NCBI GenBank assembly: GCA_023129715.1 | Contig: JAGMBO010000041.1 | Location: 1-32,339 of the forward strand | DNA length: 32,339 bases | Direction of reading: 5' to 3' | From: Candidatus Eiseniibacteriota bacterium | GTDB taxonomy: Bacteria; Eisenbacteria; RBG-16-71-46; CAIMUX01; WJJG01 | Part shown: positions 22,738-31,300 of the stretch, in pieces | Layout of the letters: each line of letters opens with the position of its first letter | Numbering within the stretch: the first letter of the stretch is position 1 | Notes under the pieces: model-generated | Told to the model about the DNA's origin: nothing | Database searches by the model: none | The model's input: the letters and a program-made list of their open reading frames with translations, nothing else | Made by a program: the position numbers and the translations under genes

Positions 22738-23922
22738 ATGAAGGCAATCTCCAGTAGCACTTGTGATCTTGCTTCTCTCATCGAGCTACTGACGGACCTG
22801 GCCGCGCGTGACGGATCGGACTTGTATCTGACCGCCGGGAGCCCACCGATGCTCCGCATCCAGGGTCAGGTCCAGTCCGTCGACGCACCGAAACTCAAAC
22901 CCCGGGAGATCGGGGATCTGGCGCACGAGATCATGGGAGACGATCGCTGGGCTCAGTTCTCCGAGCGGCCGGAGATGAACTTTGCCCTCCCGGGTGACAT
23001 CATCCCCTCCGCCCGCTTCCGAGTGAACGTTTTCCGCCAGCGCGGATCGGTCGGCATCGTGCTGCGCCGGATCAAGATCGAGATTCCCGATCTTGGCTCG
23101 CTCGGCCTGCCCGAGTGCCTGCGCGAGCTGGTCCTGCACAAGCATGGCCTGATCCTGATCGTCGGGCCCACCGACTCCGGTAAGTCGACGACGCTTGCCG
23201 CGATGGTCCGCCGACGCAACTCCACCATCCCCGGCCACATCATCACCGTCGAGGACCCCATCGAGTTCGTCCACCGCCACGACCAATCGATCGTCACCCA
23301 GCGGGAAATCGGCTTCGACACGAACAGCTATCATGATGCTCTCACCAATGCCATGCGGCAGGCGCCAGACATGATCGTCGTCGGCGAGGTCCGCGACCGG
23401 GAAACGATGGAATCGGTGATCACTTTCTCGGACACCGGACACCTCTGTCTCACGACTCTGCATTCCACCAATGCAAGTCAGGCCTTTGAACGGGTGATCA
23501 ACTTCTTCCCGACGGCACGCCATTCCGAGATGCTGCTTCAACTCGCGATCAACCTGCGCGCGGTTCTCTCTCAGCGGCTGCTGATGGGCAAGGAAGGCAA
23601 GCGGGTCCTGGCTACCGAGCTCCTGCTCAACACGCCCCGCATCAAGGACATGATCAAGAAGGGCAAGATCGACATGCTCAAGACCGCCATGGAGGAGAGC
23701 GCCCTCGATGGATGTCACACCTTCGACATGTCGCTCTACGAACTCCAGTCTGCCGGGGAGATCGACCTCGAACAGGCCCTCGCCCACGCCGACAGCGCCA
23801 ACAACCTGCGGCTGCGCATCAAGGTCGCGGAGATAAGCGCGCCGGGGGCGCGCTCGGCGGAGGCAGGTCCCGAGCTGCGCATTCGGGAGGATGGGCCCGA
23901 TACCGCCGTCGGCTGGTCCTGA
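22738..23922 (+). CDS. pilU: PilU-like retraction ATPase paralogue
   Basis: A 394-residue PilT/PilU-family ATPase. ATG 22738 is preceded by GAGG at six bases; a GTG at 22726 overlapping the previous stop adds four residues. 'ARDGSDLYLTAGSPPMLRIQ', 'VEDPIEFVHRHDQSIVTQRE', Walker B 'DMIVVGEVRD' and His-box 'GHLCLTTLHSTN' are intact. The C-terminal 'DGCHTFDMSLYELQSAGEID', then 'ADSANNLRLRIK', is the PilU signature rather than PilT. Walker A is 'GPTDSGKST', with Asp in the position normally Gly. This still fits G-x4-GK-[ST] but is unusual. PilU normally works as an accessory motor together with PilT, which fits the tandem arrangement. A short unconserved tail follows residue 370. Confidence 0.92.
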   Translation: MKAISSSTCDLASLIELLTDLAARDGSDLYLTAGSPPMLRIQGQVQSVDAPKLKPREIGDLAHEIMGDDRWAQFSERPEMNFALPGDIIPSARFRVNVFRQRGSVGIVLRRIKIEIPDLGSLGLPECLRELVLHKHGLILIVGPTDSGKSTTLAAMVRRRNSTIPGHIITVEDPIEFVHRHDQSIVTQREIGFDTNSYHDALTNAMRQAPDMIVVGEVRDRETMESVITFSDTGHLCLTTLHSTNASQAFERVINFFPTARHSEMLLQLAINLRAVLSQRLLMGKEGKRVLATELLLNTPRIKDMIKKGKIDMLKTAMEESALDGCHTFDMSLYELQSAGEIDLEQALAHADSANNLRLRIKVAEISAPGARSAEAGPELRIREDGPDTAVGWS

Positions 23923-23989
23923 CCCCGGCCCCGGCGGGACCGGGTGATTCTGCTGGACAGCGAACTAGCGACTGCGCACCCTGCGACGA

Positions 23990-24916
23990 ATGAACCTGCT
24001 CACCATCATCATGCCGGTATTCCTGGTGATCGGACTCGGTTATGCCCTGCGCCGATTTCGCTTCATCGAGGAGGAAGCGAATGCCTGGCTCTCGCGACTC
24101 GTCTTCTATGTGGCCGCGCCGGCCCTGCTGTTCCGCAGCACTGCGCAGAGCAGTTTCGACTGGGGCACGAGCGCCCCGACCCTGGCTCTGATCGGTGGCT
24201 TGACAACCGCGGCCGGGATCGTCCTCTACCTGGCAGCCCGCGGGGTGGCTCCCGCGCGGCGCGGGGTTTTGGTCCAGGGAGCCTTGCGCAGCAACACGGT
24301 CTTCGTCGGCCTGCCGGTCGTGCTCAACGCCTACGGCGAGTCGGCGCTGGCGCTCGCCTCGCTGCTGATCGCCTTCATGGTCGTCTTCGAAAACTTCCTG
24401 GCCGTGATTGTGCTGACCGTGCCGCACCGGGAACGCAGCGCGCTCGATCCGCGGCTCTGGATGCACACGGCCATGCGTGTGCTCAGGAATCCGCTGATCA
24501 TCGGCTGTGCCGGGGGACTGCTCTACGGCATCACCGGTCTCGAACTGCCGGCGACTCTCGACCGGTCGCTGGCGCTGGTCGGCAGCATCGCCGCACCCTT
24601 GGGCCTGCTCTGCGTCGGTGCCGAACTCGATCTGCGCAAGTTGCAGGCCGAAATCCCGGGAACCGCGCTCGCCGCCGTCATCAAGTTGATTGCCTATCCC
24701 GCGCTCGTCTATGGCGGCCTACGACTGTTGGGCCTGGAGGGGCTCGCTCTAGAGGTGCCGGTCCTGATCATGGCCTGCCCGACCGCCGTAGTCAGCTACA
24801 TCATGGCCCGTGAGATGGCAGGTGACGAACGGTTCGGCGCGGCGATCGTCATCGGCACGACGACCGCCGCGCTGATCACGCTAGTCCTTTGGCTGGCGGT
24901 ACTCACACTCGGCTAG
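23990..24916 (+). CDS. AEC (auxin efflux carrier) family transporter
   Basis: A 308-residue inner-membrane carrier with about ten hydrophobic helices in two five-helix halves. The N-terminus 'LLTIIMPVFLVIGLGYALRR', then 'LSRLVFYVAAPALLFRS', is typical of the membrane transport/AEC family (Mem_trans). So is 'LRSNTVFVGLPVVLNAYG' in the first crossover region, and 'APLGLLCVGAEL' before helix 8. Substrates of bacterial members include malate, malonate and other small organic acids; nothing here identifies one. ATG 23990 is the first start after the pilU stop (67 bp), without a strong ribosome site. It is convergent with the SLC13 gene, and no clear terminator is visible in the 107 bp between them. 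Confidence 0.88.
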   Translation: MNLLTIIMPVFLVIGLGYALRRFRFIEEEANAWLSRLVFYVAAPALLFRSTAQSSFDWGTSAPTLALIGGLTTAAGIVLYLAARGVAPARRGVLVQGALRSNTVFVGLPVVLNAYGESALALASLLIAFMVVFENFLAVIVLTVPHRERSALDPRLWMHTAMRVLRNPLIIGCAGGLLYGITGLELPATLDRSLALVGSIAAPLGLLCVGAELDLRKLQAEIPGTALAAVIKLIAYPALVYGGLRLLGLEGLALEVPVLIMACPTAVVSYIMAREMAGDERFGAAIVIGTTTAALITLVLWLAVLTLG

Positions 24917-25023
24917 CTGCCGGGGACGCCGAGATCACGATCATTGCCGGGCGCCCGCCGGTCCCGCAGGTCCCATCCAGTCCGCTCGCTCCATTGAGCT
25001 GTGCACGACTGGCGCGAAGTGAC

Positions 25024-26826
25024 CTAGAAGGGCCACAGCAGAGGGATAAGAAGCACCGCGAGCCCCCAGAAGATCAGATTGAGCGGCCCACCGATGCGGA
25101 TGTAGTCGGTGAACCGATACCCACCCGGAGCATAGATCATCGTATTCGTCTGGTATCCCACCGGGGTTGCAAAACTCGTCGAGGCGGCGAAGGTGATTGC
25201 GATCAGGAAGGGACGCGGATCGACGCCCATTGCGGTCGCCAGTGAAAAGGCGATCGGGGCGAGCAGGACCGCCGCGGCGTTGTTCGACATCGTCTCGGTG
25301 AGCAGTGCCGTCAGGATGTAGAGCACCGCCAAGACGATCAGTGGCCCCGCGCCCGCAAGCGGACTCAAGACCCGCTCGACGAGCCAGGCCGCTCCCCCAC
25401 TCTGCTCCAGCGCAAGACCAAGCGGCAATATGCCACCCAGAAGGAAGATCACGCGCCAGTCGATCGCCTGATACGCCTCCTCGATGGTGAGACACCGCGT
25501 CAGGACCATCCCGACCGAGCCGATCAGCGCCGCCACCAGAATCGGCACGACATTGAAGGCGGCCAGGCCGATCACTCCTCCCAGCAGAAACAGCGCCACC
25601 AAGGCCCGATCGCGCCGCAGGACCATCTCCGAGAGCTCGTTGGTCAAGATCACATCCGGAGACTCGGTCAGATGCGCGATGTCTCCCTTGTCCGCCTGCA
25701 GGAGCAGGGTGTCCCCCGGTTCGAGTCTCAAGTCAGCGACCCGCTCCCGCACGATCCTCCCCCGCCGTTGCACCGCCAGGACGAGCGTCCCGAAGCGGCG
25801 GGCGAAATCGCTCGAACGCAGGGTCCGCCCGATCAGATTCGAGCGGGGGGGAACCAGAACCTCGAGCAGCTTGATCTCATCAGAACTGATCTGCTCATCC
25901 CGGATGGTCACGTCGGCTTCGAGCTGCAGGCCGTACTCGTCCTGCAGACCCATCAATGCATCCAGATTCCCATGGATCAGCAGGATGTCGCCGGCGCGGA
26001 TCTTGGTGCGCAGCGGCCTCCAGGTCGCCTGCTCGGCGCGCACGAGCTTGACCAGCTCGACCCGCGCCTCGGGCGCCTTTCTCGCCTTGCCCCGCTGCGC
26101 CACGACCGCCTCGCGCCAGGTCTGCCCGACCAGCAACGACTCCTCCTGGACGCGCAGTTCCGCGAGGTAGTCGGCGAGACGGTACTTGTCCACCTGCTGC
26201 GCCTCGCCCTTACGTTTGGGCAGCAGCCATCGCGTGACCAGCAGGAGGTAACCGATCCCGACTACACTCATCGCTGCCCCGAGCGGGGCGAATTCGAATA
26301 GCCCGAAGGCGGGCAGGCCCCGACCGACAGCGATCGAGTTGACCAGGATGTTCGTCGAGGTGCCGATCAGCGTGCAGACGCCGCCGAACTGGCTGGCGAA
26401 GGAGAGCGGGATCAGCACGCGTGACGCGGAGACCTTGCGTGACTTGGCCAGCGCGATCGCCACGGGAATGAAGACCGCCACGGTCGCCGTATTGACGATG
26501 AAGGCCGAGAGCAGGGCGATGGTGACACAGAGCACGAGAATCAGCCGCCCCTCGCTCTTGCCGGCGAGCAGGTCGAGGCGGCGCGCCAGCCACTGGACGA
26601 GACCGGTGCGCACGAGCCCGGCACTCATGACGAACATCGCCGCCACGGTGGCGGTTGCCGGGCTGGCGAAGCCGTGCAGCGCCTGGTCGGGGCGGATCAG
26701 GCCGGCGACCAGTAAGAGCGCCAGGATCGCCAACGCCACGACATCGACGCGCTGCTTGCCGCCGGCGAAGAGGACCATGGCAAGGACGACGAAGCCCAGG
26801 GAGAGAATCGCCTGGCTGTGTGGCAT
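25024..26826 (-). CDS. SLC13-family permease with two RCK_C (TrkA-C) domains
   Basis: A 600-residue inner-membrane anion symporter of the divalent anion:Na+ superfamily (sulfate- or dicarboxylate-type). The start at 26826 follows GAGGAG (complement of 26832-26837). Residues 1-205 and about 395-600 form the two halves of the transporter. The first half has the 'FIVNTATVAVFIP' and 'GTSTNILVNSIA' hairpins, the second 'ETMSNNAAAVLLAP' and 'SFATPVGYQTNTMIY'; these are the substrate/Na+ motifs. Between them, about 210-390, lie two cytoplasmic RCK_C modules ('LRVQEESLLVGQTWREA' and 'EVLVPPRSNLIGRTLRS'), as in YfbS-like proteins. Such modules may sense ligands. Divergently transcribed from the 27216 gene. 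Confidence 0.92.
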   Translation of the reverse strand: MPHSQAILSLGFVVLAMVLFAGGKQRVDVVALAILALLLVAGLIRPDQALHGFASPATATVAAMFVMSAGLVRTGLVQWLARRLDLLAGKSEGRLILVLCVTIALLSAFIVNTATVAVFIPVAIALAKSRKVSASRVLIPLSFASQFGGVCTLIGTSTNILVNSIAVGRGLPAFGLFEFAPLGAAMSVVGIGYLLLVTRWLLPKRKGEAQQVDKYRLADYLAELRVQEESLLVGQTWREAVVAQRGKARKAPEARVELVKLVRAEQATWRPLRTKIRAGDILLIHGNLDALMGLQDEYGLQLEADVTIRDEQISSDEIKLLEVLVPPRSNLIGRTLRSSDFARRFGTLVLAVQRRGRIVRERVADLRLEPGDTLLLQADKGDIAHLTESPDVILTNELSEMVLRRDRALVALFLLGGVIGLAAFNVVPILVAALIGSVGMVLTRCLTIEEAYQAIDWRVIFLLGGILPLGLALEQSGGAAWLVERVLSPLAGAGPLIVLAVLYILTALLTETMSNNAAAVLLAPIAFSLATAMGVDPRPFLIAITFAASTSFATPVGYQTNTMIYAPGGYRFTDYIRIGGPLNLIFWGLAVLLIPLLWPF

Positions 26827-27087
26827 GAGTTCTCCTCATCGGCGGAATTCGAGGCCATTCAACCCGTTCCCGACACCCCACGCAAGGCGGCTGCGCACCG
26901 GCGAGGACAACGCCTGGATCGCAATCCCGGAGAACACCCAGGCCGATCTCGATTTCATGGCCCTGTAACGCTGCAATGGACAATCTGTTACCGAACTCGC
27001 GCTCATCCGAACGGCCATCCCGCGCGACCGAACTGCGCCATGCGTGACCCCGTCCGCCTTCCTGGCGTGGGATCGCGCCGGCTGGTG
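26827..27087. other. Divergent intergenic region between the permease and the tagged secreted protein
   Basis: The full gap 26827-27215 is 389 bp. Apart from the permease Shine-Dalgarno (26832-26837) and the extended -10 at 27088-27096, I see no gene, clear hairpin or riboswitch core. Reading frames through it are Arg/Pro-rich and lack ribosome sites. Confidence 0.5.
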
Positions 27088-27096
27088 TGCTAAAAT
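27088..27096 (+). promoter_or_regulatory. Extended -10 promoter of the third tagged secreted protein
   Basis: TGC-TAAAAT (27088-27096) stands out in GC-rich sequence. The -35 region is poor (TGGGAT, 27068-27073). The inferred leader to ATG 27216 is about 113 nt, similar in length to that of the 13339 gene. Confidence 0.5.
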
Positions 27097-27215
27097 CGCC
27101 TCGCGTCTGAGAGTGCGCTGTCCGGTGGATCACCTGCATGCGGGGTGTGGGGACCGGGAATCCGGGCAGGCGAGCGACAAGTGGAGACAGTCCCGCAAGC
27201 ATCCGGAGGACCGTC

Positions 27216-28241
27216 ATGCGTTGGTTGGTACTGTGCCTTGTCCTGCTCGGTCTCACCACCTCTGCCATGGCTGTCGACCTGAGCAATCGCCAGATCCTGC
27301 CCCCCAAGGGTGAGCAGGGTGATCAGATGAGCGACGGCCGGGAGGGGGGCGAGTCCTATGCCGATGCCCTTCTCATTCCCGGCTTGCCCTACGCGGACAC
27401 TGGTGCGACCTGCGACAATCGGGATGACACCACGCCCGCTTGCGGCTACAGCATGGCCAATGACGTCGTCTACAAGTTCGTCCCGACCGAGGATGCATTC
27501 ATGTCTGTGTATCTGTGCGGCTCGGGATACGACACGATCCTCGAGATCCAGGACGGCATCGGCATCCCGGTCGCCTGCAACGACGACTTCTGCGGCCTGC
27601 AGTCCGGCATCGAGTTCTTCCCCGTCGTAACCGGTCATGAGTACTACATCATCGTCGACGGCTACAGTAACGACTGCGGCTCCTACATTCTCGAGATCGC
27701 CTTGGAGGAAGAGTGCGTATTCGAGTGTCCCCCCGGTGCGATTCTCGAGGGCGAGCCCGACTGCCACGATGACTACGTCGACACGTACAATGGCGGTTGC
27801 AACAGTGACCCCGAGGTCTTCCAGCTCATTTGCCCCACCTCGGGCAACCAGACGATCCTGTGCGGCACCAGCGGCACCTACCTCTTCGAGGGCAGTGGAT
27901 ACCGCGACACCGACTGGTTGCAGGTCTACGGCACGGGCGGCCTGATGAGCGCGAGCTGCATCGCGGAGTTCCCGGTGCAGCTACTCTTCATCCACGGCAC
28001 CGATTGCATCGAGCCGGAGTACGACGCGATCCGCGCCGACCGTTGTGAATTCGTCATCGTCGGCCGCAATGTCGACCTCGGCGAGCTCGTCTGGGTCTGG
28101 GTCGGACCGAGCGTCTTCAGTGGAGTCCCCTGCGGCGCCGACTATGTGCTGACGCTCGATGGCATCTATGCAGGTCCCGGCTGCCAGCCGACCCCCGCGC
28201 GGGAAGATAGCTGGGGACGGATCAAAGGTATGTTCCGCTAG
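27216..28241 (+). CDS. Secreted PPC-like protein with C-terminal WGxIK tag
   Basis: A 341-residue exported protein of unknown function. ATG 27216 follows GGAGGA (27205-27210); longer in-frame starts have no ribosome site. The signal peptide is 'MRWLVLCLVLLGLTTSAMA', cut after Ala19. Residues about 45-165 resemble a PPC-type beta-sandwich ('MANDVVYKFVPTEDAFMSVY', then 'SGYDTILEIQDG' and 'YYIIVDGYSNDCGSYILEI'). A Cys-rich linker ('CVFECPPGAILEGEPDC') leads to a second beta domain (about 190-320). More than fifteen cysteines suggest many disulfides. The end, 'TPAREDSWGRIKGMFR', aligns without gaps with the tails of the proteins ending at 14292 and 17908. It is convergent with the caspase-like gene, with 82 bp between them. 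Confidence 0.9.
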   Translation: MRWLVLCLVLLGLTTSAMAVDLSNRQILPPKGEQGDQMSDGREGGESYADALLIPGLPYADTGATCDNRDDTTPACGYSMANDVVYKFVPTEDAFMSVYLCGSGYDTILEIQDGIGIPVACNDDFCGLQSGIEFFPVVTGHEYYIIVDGYSNDCGSYILEIALEEECVFECPPGAILEGEPDCHDDYVDTYNGGCNSDPEVFQLICPTSGNQTILCGTSGTYLFEGSGYRDTDWLQVYGTGGLMSASCIAEFPVQLLFIHGTDCIEPEYDAIRADRCEFVIVGRNVDLGELVWVWVGPSVFSGVPCGADYVLTLDGIYAGPGCQPTPAREDSWGRIKGMFR

Positions 28242-28323
28242 CTTTGCCCGTGCTGGAGCAGCAGATCCGCCGACCGCGGTGGACGCCGCCCGCGCGTCAC
28301 TCGGGGACACGTGGGGCCAGGAT

Positions 28324-31300
28324 CTACCGCACCACGACGACGGGTCTCGTCAAACGCTCACCGGCCGTTTCCAGGCGCAAGAAGAAGATCCCTGAACCAA
28401 GTGCCCGCCCCTCCTCGTCCCGGCCATCCCAAGTCAAGGTCTGCGCGCCCGCGGGCCGGACCTCATCCAGCAACCGGCGGACGAGACGCCCACCCGCGTC
28501 GTAGACCTTGAGCGTCGCCCGCGTGTTGGCCCCGCCCTCGGGAATCGCATAGGCGATGCGCACCGTCCCCGGCAGCGAGGTCGGCGTGCTCGAGACTATC
28601 TGCAGGCGCATGACCGCCTCACCGGGTCGCCCGGACTGCCCGTCGGCGAGCTCTTGAGGCGCCCAACAGGCCACCGGCCAGGCGCCAATCAGGCCACAGC
28701 CCTGCTGATCGCAGGGAGTGTAGTTCCACAGCCCCAGATCCCCGCCCTCCGCATCGCAAAAGTAGGGATCCATGGAGAAGTTCCCGTCGCGGCCGAGCTG
28801 TTCGGCAATCACACCCGTCCAGTCTCCCTCGGCGTTGCCGTAGATGTCGCAGCAGGAAAAGTCGGCGCCACTACCCGCGGTCAGGTGGACCGCCTCTCCG
28901 TCGACCGAAAAACCGAGAATGCAACGCAGCACGTCGAGCTGGGCCTCGTCTCCGTAGATACAGGCGCCAGAGTCTGCCGCGCTGCAATGGAAGGTACAGG
29001 CCTCTAGCACAATGGCCGCCGAGTCGCCGCCGACCGCGCCACCGAGCGCGGCCGCGTTGCCCACGAAGGTGCACTGCTCGAATGCGGGCGCGGCCTCCGC
29101 GATGGCTAGCACCGCTCCTCCGACGCCCGGGCTCTCATTCCCACTGAAGATGCAGCCGCTGATCGAGGGAGCCGATCCGGTGCACAAGATCGCACCGCCG
29201 TTCGCGGCATAGCCATCGCGAATCGTAATCCCCTCGATGCGGCATCCGGCCGGCTCTCCGCTGTCAAAATGGAATCCGCGGTGCTCGTCCCCGGCGCTTC
29301 CTTCGCAGGCAATGATGCAGGCGGCCGCATCTCCACGCAGCGAGCGCAAGCAGAGTGCGGTGCCCAGGCAGTCGAGATCGCGGTTGCCCGCGCCACGGTA
29401 GACACCGTCGGCGAGGTAGACGGTATCTCCGGCGGCCGCCGCATCGAGGGCCGTCTGGATCGTCGGCCACATACCGGCGCCATCCGCGCGCACCAGCGCC
29501 AGGCCCGCCCCGCAGGGATTGGGATCGCAGGCCGCATGTCCGTAGATCCAGTCGCCGCCGAGTCCCGCGCACTCGGGCTCGCTGAGCAGCTGGCAGGTCT
29601 CCCCTATACAGCATGCATAGGCGCTGCAGGGATCAGGGTCACAGGCGTCGATCGTCTCGTACCAGATCCCACCGAGCAGGCCGCACTCCGCTTCGCTCGC
29701 CAGGGTGCAGGCCTCACCTACACAGCAGGCTCTCGGAGTACAAGGATTGGGATCGCAACTCGCGACACCCGACTGCCAAACTCCGCCCATGGCAACACAC
29801 TCCTGGTGGGAGACGAGTTGGCATTCCGCGCCCAGGCAGCAGGCGGCGTTCTCTTGCGGATGGCAGGCCACGCCATCGGTGTAGATACCCAGAGCTCCGT
29901 AGCAACTCACCGGAAAGGTGACGCCGTCGGGATTGCCAAACCCCGTCTCTCCGGCCTGCTCCCACGCGCAGAGCGCCAGCGTCCCGGTGGTATAGGCGTA
30001 GCTCGCGAACCAGTAGACCGCCTCGAAGTCGCCCGACCAGCGGTCGGCATGCATCATGGTCACACCTTCGTTCGGGCCCGGCCACCCGGGAGAAGCCGAT
30101 TGAACCCCGCCGCCATTGCAGGGCCCCCAGGCGCCAATGCCGAGCTGCCCGGGGTCGTAGTCACCGAGCCCGAAGGTCACCCGGTTCCAGCTCCGCGGCT
30201 CACCCCAGGCGGCAATCACATACCAGGTCGCGGTCTCCTCGGGACCGGCCGGATCGATCCGGGTGACTTGTTGGCTACTCGCCTCGATCCGGAACTCGTC
30301 TTCGTACCGCGCGCACCAGTCGACCCCATCGGTGTAGGTCAATCCCGCCGGTGCGTGAGCGATCAAGACACCGCCAAAGAGATTCATCGAATCGGGCATA
30401 CAGATGTACTCGTCGCAGACCTCGACACCGGGCAAGAAAATCCCGCCCGCCGCCGTGCACGCCGGCAGCGTCCGCAGATAGCAGACATCGCCGATGCAGC
30501 AGGCCCGCGCGGCACAGGGGTTGGGGTCACAGGAGGCGTATTCCTCCATGAGCTGACCGCCGGCCGCCACGCAATCCACGTAGGCAAGGACCTGACACTC
30601 ATCACCGATACAGCACGCGTAGGGGGTGCAGGGATCCGGTTCACAATCGATCCCATCATGCCAGGCGCCCCCGCTGTCGTTGCAGACCGGCAGAATGGTG
30701 TGCACGCAATCATCACCGAGACAACAGGCGCCCCAATCGCAGGGATTGGGGTCGCAGCTGGCGATGGTATCGAAGATCTCTCCACCCGCGCGCATGCAAT
30801 CGAATGGATTCAGCATCTGGCATACGGATCCCGTGCAACAGGGATGCGCGACACACGGCAACGGGTCGCAGCTCTCGATGCCGGGGAACCACTCGCCCCC
30901 CAGGGCGGTGCAGTCGTCCGGCGCGAGGATCTGACATGCCTCCCCAATGCAGCATGCTCCGACGGTAAACACCAACGAGAAGGCCTCATCGCCCGCGAAG
31001 CGCATGCAAGCGTTGATGGCGCAAACCGGGTAGTCGGCCAGCGCCATGTCGAACGCCTCCTTGACCGGATAGCCGACGGACATGTAGTTGAAGAGGGCGT
31101 CCTGCCAATTGAGCGAGTAGCTCCAGCAGTCATCGCACTGCGGCGTCGACATTCCGCAATAGCCCACGGTGGTCGCATTCTCGTTGGAGCCCTTGCGGAA
31201 AGCGTCGGAGAAGGTCCCGACACCGGTTCCACACAGTCCGTCACAGCTGCCGATGAAGGCAAACAGCTTCTTGTAGTAACCCGTCAACCAAAGTTCGATT

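Noticed and set aside
26827-27215. Possible riboswitch in the divergent gap before the third tagged gene
   Set aside because: No conserved riboswitch core recognised; only an extended -10 and a ribosome site are supportable.
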